A stretch of DNA of 64,000 bases from Apostichopus japonicus (Eukaryota > Echinodermata > Holothuroidea > Aspidochirotida > Stichopodidae). The translations under genes and the position numbers were made by a program. The stretch covers positions 35,562,501 through 35,626,500 of the forward strand of contig NC_092568.1 in the NCBI RefSeq assembly GCF_037975245.1, in the 5' to 3' direction. The stretch's first letter is position 1. Each line of letters opens with the position of its first letter. The notes under the pieces are model-generated. The model did not search any database and was not told the DNA's origin. It worked only from the letters and a program-made list of their open reading frames with translations. Positions 22,060-34,223 of this stretch are shown piece by piece.

Positions 22060-24733
22060 ATGCCAGCAGGAGCTATGCCATCAAGGCCTGTGCAGGCTTT
22101 GGCCCCGTATGTCAGGCAGATCGGACCATTTCTCATACCTTGTGTAGTACTTACAGGTTACCTAATGACAAAGGCAACAATAATTGGATGTAAGTTACAC
22201 TTCTATCTCATGTATCTATTCTTTCAACCTCAAGACAAAACTTCATGATAATATTTAGCTTGTCTCACATTTCCAGAAATGTGACTTATGTTGAACTTAG
22301 TGACTTGGCATAAAACGGCTCTTTTGTCACATTAACTTCACAGCAACTCTTTGGCTTTGATTTTATTACTGTTAGATTGCTGTACAACAATTAAATTCCA
22401 TTACACTGTTCATGTCGGGCATTAACTAAACTACTGAGGATCTTTTTTATGTTCAAACAATGAGGTAACACTCCAAAGTTCTGAACATCTTGAATTTGTT
22501 CTTTGTATGTGCTTAGTAAACTATGTTAAGTGTCTGGTTATCAAAGTGTAGAGGATTGGATCAAACTCAATAAAGAATCCCTCAGTAACCTTCATTTGGT
22601 AATCAAACCCAGGAGGTTTATTAACTATGATTGGTTGTGTTTTTCAAATTGACCACAAAGCTCAAAAGGCACTTTAAGTTACCAAATCTAGTTGGAATTG
22701 CAGGAGTTTTGCCATCCAATGCCCCACTCCCTTTCCACTCCTAAACAGAGGTTGGTTTCAGAGACCCCAGGGCAGCACCCCCTGGTTTTTAAAGTCCATG
22801 ATTTGCCTCTGGTCTTTCCATAAGGGTTCAAGGATCCTACCTTCAGCAGTCAGGGGAATTTTGCTTTTTGAGATCGAGCCAACACCTCGGACCTACTGTA
22901 CGTTAGGCCCTATGGACTTTAGAAGGTCCCACGGAAATACTGTATTCTACTTTTAAGTTTCCTGTAAAGTGTGATGGTTCTGTTCTGTTGTAGGTGCATA
23001 GTCATATCAAACTACTTGATACTAAATGTAATGTGCATCAAAAGGCTGCCAGACTGACTCTTCAAAGATTGGCCATAGTTGCTGAAAGAATGTAGATTTG
23101 TCTTGTCTGTTGATGTTAACAGAGGTTATCCTTGGGTGTAGCATTCTTCTCTGAAGATGCAATATTTTCTTAATTTCAAATGCCTTTTCTTTTCTTCCAG
23201 TGAGGGAGAAACGTGCAAAACAAGCAATGGGAGGTGACTCAGGTAAGGTTTTGAAGAAAAACTGTTGCTTGCACAGTTTGGTATAAATTTGTGATACATT
23301 ATTGATACTTAAATTGTATATTTATTATTCAAGTTTTCATTGAACCAACAGCAAGCAAGTTCAATATTTTGAAACATTCGTGACTGGGTCTTCGTCCATG
23401 CGACACAATTTTCAGATTCAAATGCAATACCTGGTGGGTTTGTAAAAGTTTACAAGAAAGCTCCTTTAATGACACAATGGGATAGAGCAGCTCTGTACAA
23501 TTGATCTCTAAGTGCTGACAATTTCTAGCCGGCATTCTGAGTATTTTGGACACTAGGACTGTTATTAATCAATCTAAGAAACCATCCCAGCTGTTTTCAC
23601 TGTGACAAATCATGCAAGACTACTCTTGTAGAATTGATATGTCACATACAGTTGCTTTGCAACTGAAGTTCACTGAATCACATCATCTACCTAGACTTGT
23701 CATTACTTCGAGGTGCCTTGTTGAAACGAAACTAAGCCGTCCATTTTTGATATGCTTACATCATAGTATGCACATATGTATACATAGTATGCACATATGT
23801 ATACATAGTATACATAGTATGCACAAGGTAAGTTGCTGCTATGTTAACCATGTGGCTTGACTTACAATAAATGAAATGAATTCTGACTTGACTTAAGTTG
23901 TGCTAAAATGTAAAATGACTTTTGACTTGAGCAAAATTGACCTGTGACTTGGCTTCACAAAAAGTAAGCTTCTCTGAGCTATGGTGTAGGTTAACCAATC
24001 ATTTCTAAGTTATTAGATTGACTTGCAAATCATGGACCACTAGTTGGCTACGGAATCTCTTATACTCAAGAATAGAAACGACAGGTATCATTGACCATTA
24101 TGTGTAGTAATTATAGCACTGCCCGAGGATACCAATTGCATTCCTGGAGAGATACGTGTCAATGTGGTTTGCGGTCAAGTGGTTAAGGCAGTGGACAGGT
24201 GATCTAAGGATTACAGGTTCGAGCCCTGGCCAGATCATTGCGTTGTGTCCTTGGGCAAGGCACTTTATCTCCATTGCCTCTCTTCACCCAGGTGTATAAA
24301 TGGGAACTTGCAAGGTAACTTGTAAATATAGTTGCGTGCGCCGGTTTGTAGTTGTACCCTATGGGAAGTCCCCCGGGGGACACATGGTTGTGGTGCACTT
24401 TGGTGCCCCAGGAGAATTGCGCACACTTTGGTGTGTAGGTGTGACAAGTTACCAATGACCAACGCTTAGTTGTACATGCTATGGTACATTTAGCGCCTTT
24501 GAACAATTTCTGTTGACTTTGGCGCTATAAAATGTCTTCTGATTGATTGATTGATTGAAAGAAATGTAAACTGAAGTTGGTTGATGGCGCAATGTCATGT
24601 AAGATCGATTTGAACTGGAGGTACAGTTATCTGTATCACATAATTCCATGATATTGGTTCGGTTTGCTTCTCCTTGACTGGAAATGCTTCTTCTTAAAAA
24701 CAAAAATTGTTTCTATCTGCAGGTCATCATTGA
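22060..24733 (+). CDS. Small single-span membrane protein, ATP5MJ/6.8-kDa proteolipid-like
   Basis: Coding parts: 22060-22189, 23201-23242, 24723-24733 (stop TGA). All introns are GT-AG with agreeing phases, giving exactly 60 residues. The acceptor at 22048 lies 11 nt before the ATG. The N-terminus is short and Pro/Ala-rich, followed by APYVRQIGPF, one hydrophobic span (FLIPCVVLTGYLM), a basic stretch (LREKRAKQA) and the end GGDSGHH. Total length, one N-terminal-half span, the basic tail and the final Gly-His-His resemble the vertebrate 6.8-kDa mitochondrial proteolipid (ATP5MJ/MP68), a small inner-membrane subunit associated with ATP synthase. Sequence identity is low, so the assignment is inference; another small mitochondrial membrane protein is possible. 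The last exon adds only three codons plus stop. It is head-to-head with SCCPDH-B. Confidence 0.6.
24165..24556 (+). mobile_element. tRNA-headed SINE in the proteolipid gene intron
   Basis: The tRNA-like head has A-box GGTCAAGTGGTTAAGGC and B-box GGTTCGAGCCC. The phrase GTGTCCTTGGGCAAGGCAC, a CACCCAGGTGTATAAATGGG segment, the end GGCGCTATAAAATG and a (GATT)n tail follow. The body is shared with 4620-4935. It lies in the last intron, in the sense direction. Confidence 0.85.
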
Positions 24734-25045
24734 TGAAGGGGCCTGGTGCTGCTTCTCTCCGTCTCTACCATTGGTGGGAGGATAGAAGTAACTCGTGTAA
24801 TCATTTTGAAGTGAACTTTGAACTTGGGAGCCGTGCATATGCAGATACAATGAGCTAGTGTCTTTTGAGATAGTAATATCCTAGTTTCTTTCCTGTTGTA
24901 ATGGACTGAAGACAAAAATAATTCATTTTGGCTCATTCACAGCCACAATATTTTTCAATTTATGATTTGCATTGTGTCATATATGATGTAACTTGTCAGT
25001 TCTTTTGTCATGGATTTGCTTCACAGTTTACAACATTAGTCAAGA

Positions 25046-25051
25046 AATAAA
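25046..25051 (+). terminator. Poly(A) signal of the proteolipid gene
   Basis: AATAAA lies 313 bases after the stop codon at 24731-24733, followed by TG/T-rich sequence. Confidence 0.5.
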
Positions 25052-27210
25052 GATTCTATGAATAGTTAAATTTGAGCCTCTTGTTTCTCTTTAGTTGTAT
25101 TGAAGATTCAACATGAGCACTTTCAAGTGACAGTTGCAGCTGTGTTGGGTAGTTCATGGAACTTCAAGCAAGATTTCAAGCTTTACTCGAGCTTCATTTG
25201 GCTCTGGGTTGTGACTTAACAACCTTAACAATATTCTCAGTGCTCCATGTAATATGTATGTGCAAATGAATAACGAAATAGTTCGTTTTGGACTGATATA
25301 TTGAAACTACAATTCTGGCTGTCATCATTTTAATGTGTTTTGGGTGGTTGCTACGTAACATCTCATCCATTTAAGAAACACACAAAGCTCAACAATTATT
25401 GTTTATCATTTTTTCCCAGATGAATTTGACAGGTGATATAACAGAACAGAACTGACTTTCCCTTTTTTGCAACATTGATACATTTTGGCAACATTGATAT
25501 ATTTTTGCAACATTTTGACGAAGTTTTTTAGTTCACTCAAATCCTCAATTGACAGGCCTTTATTGACAGTGCAAACATGAATAAAATTTGTCAGCTGGTG
25601 TGATGTTCTTTATTTCATATAGTTTGTAGCATCATATCAGAGCAGACGCTTTCAACTTACCATTATGTTAGGTTTTCAAACATGGACAACACCTAACCTG
25701 GGTGCAATACTTTCTAACAGTCTGCAGATGTACCCCTTGAGTTTGCCTGTTCATATGGAACCTTTGGCTAAGCCTAGACATATGAAACACTGAAGGTTAA
25801 TGCCTGCAGTAGCTTTTCTCATTCTCCAGCACTGTACCTGGCAGGAGTGAATTGCTGAAAGTGGGGATATGGGAGAGGGAAGGAGAGGCTGTGGTTTGAA
25901 AGCAGTTTTCAGTGGCAATTGTATGATTCTCTCCAGCCCCCCCCCCCCAATTAAAAATGAGAAATTGTTTTATAGCTCTATTTAAATTAACAAGTTTTTT
26001 CAAATTCATCTATGCACAATAAAATTGAGTAAGGAATGGTTTAAGGGGCTTGAACTTCCCTCGAAGGAAAAGCCACAACTAGACTCCACTTGGGTACAAT
26101 TGCAGCTCCACAGGGCATAGTGGTCTAATGAAAATGGTAAATTTCAACTTGGGGGGGGGGGGGGAGGGTGGGGAATACTAAGTGTTTGTCAGGCAGCTTG
26201 TAGAGAGCAGAGATGTAGAGGGTGGTGAAACATTTGCAGGCCTGTCCAAGAATTCCAGTTGAAATATGCCATGGCACAAACAAAAGAGTTGGTTTTCTGA
26301 ATCACGACATTTTTGAGTCTTGCTAACGCAATTGCTGTACTGGTACACTTTCAGACTTCAGTTACTAAATAGGTGAATTCTCAAAGTTGTAACACTACTA
26401 TTAATTAGCAAGTAGGAAAGGAAAAACTCAAAAGATACAAACCAGCAAAATGTTAAGCATATTTATTGATGACAGAGACCAAAATATGATTACTTTCACT
26501 TCAAGGTATTTCTGTATCTCAGGCGCTATCTAAACCATGTAAATTTAATTTTAGACAATGCGACCTCCAAATAGTACTAACTTCTAAGGCATTAAAAAAT
26601 GATCTTGATCTGTATGACATATGCTAAAACTGATAAATTTTCCTAAGTACTTTCCCGTTTTAAAAACATGATTGGATCATGGAGGCAAACATTTACCAGA
26701 TTGACAAGGCAAGATTGAAAAGCTTGAACAGTAAATTTTGGTTCATCTCGGACAGCTCTTTAAAGTTTCTATCTTTGAGTGTTACATGAACTTAGGCAAA
26801 AGGAAATGTCACTTGACGATACCAAATACAATGTAACCATAAACCAACTATTTGTCATTGTAAAAATCAATGCATTTTTTTCTAATCTGAAAATCTTTTG
26901 AAGTTCTTTGAGACTATCTAGCAATTTTTGTTTCGTGATATTATGAGAATGGATACGTTTCATGTAAAACCTTATCAAGAGGAAGGAATTATGATGAAAA
27001 AAGAAAATGAATACAAAAACTAAGTGAGAGGATGGTTAGATTTGATCAGAATAAGCAGCTACTAAAGATAATGAACTATGACAAGAAATGAAGGCAAACT
27101 TGAATGAATAACAAAATTAGTATTTAATTACTTATAATTATTTTATTAAACGCTTTTATCATATGTTCAAATTTCTTGATTAATTAGCAATATTTGAAAA
27201 TTGAAATTTA

Positions 27211-27220
27211 TATATATTTG

Positions 27221-27318
<98 letters not shown>

Positions 27319-27342
27319 ATATTAACATATGTATATATATAT
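27211..27342. repeat. Long (TA)n microsatellite
   Basis: About 130 bp of TA repeats with a few TG/TA-A interruptions. Confidence 0.95.
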
Positions 27343-28119
27343 ATTTGTTTCCTGGAAGACAGCTGTGAAAGTACTTTGATATTTATATTGACTGACTTGT
27401 TCAATCTGATTTGCTCAATCTTGATTGATTCTTTCAATCTGACTGACTTTCAATCTGTTTGATTTGCTGAATCCTGATTGACTTGTTCGATCTGGCCGAC
27501 TTCTGATGAAACCATACTTATTGACAGGACTTTTATAGTTAGAAATAGCTGGTTCTTTATACAAGAAAAATTTGTTTGTTAATATCAAACTCAAATGTTT
27601 ATAAATTGTGCATTCTTCCGTAACTCCAAACAGTCTGTTTACTAAGACACTGGTAGGATTCAAAATCATTCGATAAATTGAGGCATTCATAAAATGGTCA
27701 AGAAAATGAAAACATTGACAAATGAATAGCTAAACTTGGAGGGCATTGTGGACCTTGTCTTTCTGTAACATTTCATGTCTAAACTGATATGATTGAACCA
27801 TTTTAACATTTAAATCTTGTAGCCTTTTCATGGAGTTACCTTTCAGAATCAATATTTTCCTGAAAAGAGGCTGGGGAGCCCTCAATTTAGACCCCTCCCA
27901 CAGGTTGTTACAACCTGTCCTCCTTTCTCCAGATGAAATATGGTAACCTTATTGCAATCAAAGTTATTACACAAAGCGATGTCTTGGATATAGATAACAT
28001 TATATTACTCCCCTTCCCCCCACCCCCCCCCCCCCCCCCTGCACCAAAGAATGGAATTTTGGTTTGCTGATTAGCAGAGCTTGAACATGGTATAAAATTT
28101 AGACAACAATAATAGTTTA

Positions 28120-28430
28120 TGCGTCCATTAGTGTTCGATACCCTTTGATAAACATGCATCCGTGTTGCAACCTATATACATATTGATGGGTTCTAGGCAA
28201 GAAAGTTTCAAAACTAAAATGCTAAGTCTTCCAAACTGATGCACAAATCGCAGCTGAAATATTGCAAGCATATAGTTTTGCAGTAGGTGGGATTTTCAGT
28301 TTACACATTATACATCCATTAGAATACAGCACCCTTTGGTAACCATGCATCCGAGTTGCAACCTACATACATATGATAGGTTCTAGGCAAGCATATAGTT
28401 TTGCAGTACGTGGAATTTTACACATTGTAA
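28120..28430. repeat. Local duplication, about 190-bp spacing
   Basis: The word order ATGCATCCG(T/A)GTTGCAACCT, then GGTTCTAGGCAAG, occurs at about 28155-28205 and again at about 28345-28390. Flanking words such as GCATATAGTTTTGCAGTA are also repeated. Confidence 0.7.
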
Positions 28431-28989
28431 AATCTGATGGCAAAGAAAAAAAGAATAAAAAAAAAGAGAAAACTATGCCCGAACAATGGTTTCGAAAAAC
28501 CTGATATGAACACAGGAGGTAGTTTCCGTTTTTAATTTGGTACAATAGCTGTTGTAAAATCTTATGCAAAATCATTTCTATTCTCAGGAATGGGGTGGGA
28601 CCTTGGATAGTATCTTTGACTGGAATAACCAACGGACCAAGGTTTCCGTAGAATCAAATACTCTTCGCTTGGGTAATATCTAATATATTCTGTTTTTCCC
28701 AACAATCTTTTTGATGATTATGATTATTGCATATTACCTTATTTTGCAACTGAGCCATATTATTAATGTAACAAAAAGGTTAACAAAGAAAAAAAAAATT
28801 TTTTTTTGGTTCTTTCAAGTTGAAATGGGGTAACCAATCGTATATTGAATAAAACAAAATGGTTTACTTCTATTTGCTGTTTCACATCCCTATGCAAATG
28901 GAAAGTAAAGTTGCTTACAAAAATTTCCCCTAAAAATGAGAGTTTTTCACACGTTTCTAATTCTTGCGATAGGTCGTCGCCCTTTCAGG

Positions 28990-31900
28990 TCACTCAACCT
29001 TCTTCTCCAAGCCAACTAACTCAGCACTGACTTCCCAGAGCTTCCTAGCTATTGCTTCATCTTCTGCTTTGGGTAAGGGTTTCTTGACTTTACAATCGCT
29101 GTTGAAGAGAGAAGAAAACATGCATTGAACGGAACTCTTTACTTTGAAACCTAATCCAATAACATTTGACATGACAGTTGTTATTTCATTCGGTTTAAGT
29201 TATTTTGTTTTATCATAATGTACATATACAGACATGTGTATATCAAATAATATGTAGGGATATATACATACATACATTGAACGAAGTGATCTAAGAAAAC
29301 ACCAAGTTTGCAGTTTAGTCCAGTTGGTCACTGTAAAACACAGTATAACCAAATGACATGTAAACACAACAAACAAAACAGATACAAATACAACCAGACA
29401 GTATTGCTAAAAGTAGAAAATACGTGGCCTTGACTGACAAAAGAATTTAAATTATCTACTGGATGATGAAACAGTGCAACAATTTTTTAAAATCCTGTGG
29501 AATTCCAGAGAGAACACAGTCTAAATTTTGGCTGTATTCTTTCATTTATATTTTGACGTCAGTAGCAGAACAAAAACCTATCACAGTGGATACTGTTGAT
29601 AGATTCAGTAAAGGGCAACACGAGAGAGATGATGAGAAAGGTGCAATGGGGTGGGGAGGGGGGGGTGTGGGGATTCCAAAACTCTACAAACTTTAGTTTT
29701 TATCCCTGATAGATTGCTAGACTCAACAGAGCTCCTATCTGCCTTCTCTGTCAGATTCATACTTCCTTTCAGTCCTATCCCATAATTCAATGAGCAGAAT
29801 CTGCCTACTTCCTGTCCCCCCTCCATCTTCCATCCACCAAACAGATGTAGCACTCTACATCCCTTGACTGTTGCCCATACATTCTCTCCGGAACCCAACT
29901 GAACGACCACACTGTGCAGGATCTCAATACATTCAAGTATTAAGGTAAGTGTCAAACAATATGCAGTATGAAATCAAAGAGCCATCACCGCACTCACCTG
30001 TAGTACAGACCAGTCTCCTGGCCAGCTTTCTCGTCCACGGCGCAGTGAATGGTGGTCTGGGCGCCCTCTACCGCCGATTTGAACATCAACCTCCTCAAGA
30101 AGGGACCCAGTATGGCCAGTGGTATACCCAGCCAAGGCCACGAGGTAGTGACGTGTCTCTGCAGCTCTGTATCGACTCCACCGGGATGCAAAGAATAGGT
30201 AGTCACCGATGTTCCTATTAAAAAGATAAATAATTTTTCGTTTTTTCCCCTTCAAACCTTTGGTAAAGAAAATACTGTTTGGATAAATATAACAGTACCT
30301 TGCTATTACACAATATATTATTAATGTAAAAACAAGAAGCCTAATATCTTGTACTCTTTCCTTTGTTCAAGAGATGGATTCATCGCCAAACAACTACAAT
30401 AATAATAATGTGAAATGTCTTGTCAACTCTTTGCCGTCTATTCAATTAATGAATATATATTTTGAATAGACTGTCCTAAACGACAGAATCTCAGAGCCAG
30501 GTCGAGTGGAGGGTACAATTGCTTCATCAGACCCACATTTAGAAGTCTTCTTTTTTCATCAAGCATGAAGTGAAGAAAAAGAAAGAAGTATTACTCTCCC
30601 CCCCCCCATTTTTCCTCAGGCCCCCTGATTTACCCTGGTCCCCAGACTGTAGCCCCTCTCATTCCATCTTGTCAGACCTGCTTAGGCACCAAGAGAGATT
30701 AAACCCTTCTTACAAACATAATAAACAATTCACAATGCATACAAATTGTGCAATCGGCACTCTTAATAGTACTGTTCTACAAATTTTCAAATATCTATTA
30801 AAGTCATATAACTAATTCCCTCAAAGGTCAGAAGTATTGGGCCCACATATAATCATGTTAAAAATCACTAGAGAATTTCAAAACTTCTTTCTGGGAATAG
30901 TGGACTCTTCAAATTACTAATGGGTACTACAGATATTGAGGAGTTCTAAATCAGACTGCTAAATCATATTGGAAAAAAAGGCTTTGGGGGTGCAATTAAA
31001 ACAAGTTTTGGGGGTTTGAACATGAGAGATCAAAATTACTTCATTTTCTAGCTAATAGCCCAAATACTGACAACTTTAAAGAGCTCTACGCATGATGATG
31101 GTAAGGCAAGAGTACCGTTTCATGTGAATGTCATCATGGAATTGTTTAAAACACGTACCTTCCAGACGTCTGGCTAGTTCTTTGGTAAAGAGTACATTAG
31201 CTAGTTTACTCTGACAGTAGGACTTGATGGGTGTGTAGTCTTTCTCAAGCATCAAGTCATCAAAGTGTATGTCACCGTTCTCGTGTGCCAACGATGAAAG
31301 ATTGACGATTCTGGCCGGGGATGACTTCTTTATGAGATCCAGCAGAAGGTTGGTGAAGAGAAAATGGCCCAAATGATTGGTCCCAAACTGCAACTCAAAA
31401 CCATCTTTGGTCGTCCATCTCGGACATGTCATCACCCCTGGAAGAGGAGAGTGTAAGCAACGACGCTCAGACCGATGAAAACTTAATTAGCATGCCTGGT
31501 TGCGATGACCCTAAGCTACAGGTTAATTGCACGGTCTACGACCTTAACATCGTTAGTTGGAAGATTTCAGACAGAAACATAGCACTGGGCAACAAAACGG
31601 CATTTATGAATACATCATTTAAATTTGGAGAAACAAAACCTGGTTACAAGAAGGCAACATGAGATGTCATTTTTTTGGCAGTAATTTATTTGGTAAAGAG
31701 CAATGCTGTCAAGTTAAGCAGTAACACAATAGAGTTCTGCAAAATAAATCAAAGGATTATTTCTGTGAAAATTTGTGTTTTCAAAACAAAAGTTGCTCAG
31801 AATGTATAAATCATCATATCTTTTGTCACAATGTGAAAATAAGTCATTTAACAATTTCTGCATAACATTCTGTATCAACTTCTTATCAATCTGGATGTTA

Positions 31901-34223
31901 AGGGCCAAGGTTTTAGCCAAATCAATGCTGAAAACTTTGCAAATGATGTCTTTATATAAGGATCATGATTGAGAGGCTCTACTTATCCAAAAGAAAATTA
32001 CAGAACTTTTGACTATATAAGGATTTGTATTGTGCCTTTAGATTCCTCTTGTTTTCACTATGGTACTCAAATAATTCCCTGGAATTGTAAAAATTGTTGT
32101 ACTGTATACTGATATTTATTTGTATTAAATATTTCAATAAATTTCAATCCATAAAAATTTCAATTAAATTAGTAATATTTGACAAGATTAAAAAATACTC
32201 TACCAGCATTGTTAATGAGGATGTCCAGTCTCGTCAGCTCCTTATTAATCTTCTCGGCACACTGACGAATCGACTCAAGGGATGCCAAGTCCAATTCCAT
32301 GACAGATACATTTCTATTTCCTGAGAACTCAATGATTTCAGCCTGGGCTGCTTCAGCTTTCTGTACGCTCCGACAAGCAATTATGATCTTGGCACCTGGC
32401 AAATGAAACATTTGATGATGCCATTAGAATTAGGAAGCATTCTACAGCATCTACTGTATTTCACATGGATCAAAGAAGAAGGATTGATGCACATATGTGT
32501 AAATCTTCACATGTCATTGGGGAATAAGGAGGTTCACCAGTTCTAACACTAATAATCATAGTCACTATATATAGTCCCAGTCAGTAAAACTAGCTGTTGC
32601 AATTGATCATGAGCTCTATATGCCATATGAGAAGTCTCTGGGTCCCCCATATTATTCTTCCCCTCCCCCTCCATTCCCTTGCAGGGAGTGGGGGGGGGGA
32701 TACTGTATGCCTCGTCAGCCTTTTGCAGTCTGCACTGGTAGGCCTTGTTGATTTTTGTTAGGTTGGCAGAGATCTTGGCTACAGTGCTGATAGCATCTGT
32801 CAGCCCTCTGTTCAAACAGCATCTGAGTAACTCACCTCTCTTTGCCAGGTCAATGGCTGTCTCCTTACCAATACCAGTGTTAGCTCCAGTTATCAGCACA
32901 GTTTTGCCATCAAGACGAGCTTTACTGTAGCACCATCCTCCAGCTACCCACCGTCTGAACAGAAAGAGGCTAATTCCTTCAAGATACCAAAAATGAACAT
33001 GAAAAAGTTATCATGCTACAAACACGAAAGGCCATGAAAGAGAAGTTAATACAAAAATTTCTGAGATTAGGCTCGGCAAATTCTAACTTCTATCTTGATA
33101 TAGGCCTATTTCAATATTGACTGAACTTGAACAGCTTACTATGTACAGTGAGTTACACATCATCATGAAATAAAAGTAGTTGGAATATCTGTCTCTCGAC
33201 AACTGTCGCAAAACCTATACCCCTAGTCCCCTACTGTCCATTTGGACTTCTTAGTCTTAGAGTCTGACTACAACACTCAGTAGCTTATTTCTGCAGCTAC
33301 TACTAGTGTACTCCTACCAGTACTAGTACTACTTATGCGAGCGCTAGTTGTGGGATCTTATGATCGCTGAATTACTTGCTTTAAGATATGGTATAAACCA
33401 TAACTTTATATGAAACACCTAATTTGAAATTAATGAGTCAATCAACTCATCGGTTTGCAAAAATGGTTTCTATTTCATCGTTAAGTCTGATTAATAGATT
33501 CTACACAAATACAAAACACCCTAATAATAGTGAAATATACCGACCGGCGACGAATTGGACATGATCCATGAATTCTAACATATTTTGTTAGGCCCTAGTT
33601 ATTACTATAGTCAGTATTGCGAAGCTCGGAACACTGCGAAGTTCGGACACCCCTAAGAAATACTGTACACGATTTAACCATGAAAACCTACAGCAAGAGC
33701 CAATTTCACGAAAAACTACGAAGCTAGTTATTTTCTCTCCAAAAGGACCCGTGTGCAAGCAAGTACTTACATATTTTGTCAATGAAAAGAAGTTATAGTT
33801 TTGGGGTGTTTTAAGGCTTAGGTGTCCGACCTTCGCACTGTGCATGATACTACTAGTACTAGGTCTAGCCTAGTACTAGTAGTAGTAACAGTTACAAGTT
33901 ATACTGATGAATAGATAAAACATTCGTGATAAAAAGCATCAAATAAGCTCTATTTCAGGCTAACCACCGAAATATTCCAATGACTAGGCCTAGTATGAGT
34001 TGCGGCAATGTTTTCGCGATGTGTAGTTTCAATTGGCGAAATCAGTACTACTATTGTAGCCTAGGGTTACTTTGACTTTGTACTCTTACTCAGTCTTACC
34101 CTTACTACCTTAGCCTAACTGCCCTAAGCTACACATACATCTTAGTCCTTTACCTGTCCCAACCAAAGCGGAGATAAGCACGGGGTGCTTTTTCACGTAT
34201 TCCAAGAATAAGTCAAAATCCAT
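28990..34223 (-). CDS. RDH11/12-like retinol dehydrogenase (short-chain dehydrogenase)
   Basis: Six exons in transcript order: 34223-34154, 32976-32836, 32395-32204, 31437-31159, 30214-29998, 29098-28990. They sum to 1008 nt, giving 335 residues with no internal stop, slightly longer than human RDH11/12 (about 316-318). The N-terminus holds a hydrophobic anchor (LFLF before RRWVAGG). Visible motifs: cofactor loop TGANTGIG (53-60), NNAGVMTCP (from 132), Ser in NLSSLAH (182-183) and catalytic Tyr208-x3-Lys212 in [20 protein letters not shown]. Family markers [29 protein letters not shown] and [14 protein letters not shown] point to the RDH11/12/13/14 group, closest by eye to RDH11/12. These enzymes reduce or oxidise retinoids and lipid aldehydes with NADP(H) at the endoplasmic reticulum; the substrate here is not shown. 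The upstream neighbour (pseudokinase) is divergent. Confidence 0.92.

Larger units (their letters stand above)
24734..28989. other. 3' UTR of the proteolipid gene, then intergenic DNA
   Basis: The first about 330 bp are the probable 3' untranslated region, ending near the AATAAA at 25046. The rest is AT-rich spacer with poly-C/poly-G runs, a long TA tract (27211-27342) and a local duplication (28120-28430). No exon was recognised. The downstream end of the RDH-like gene at 28990 closes the region. Confidence 0.6.

Noticed and set aside
24165-24240. Functional tRNA gene
   Set aside because: It has A- and B-box-like words but poor arm pairing, and it continues into a SINE body and tail.
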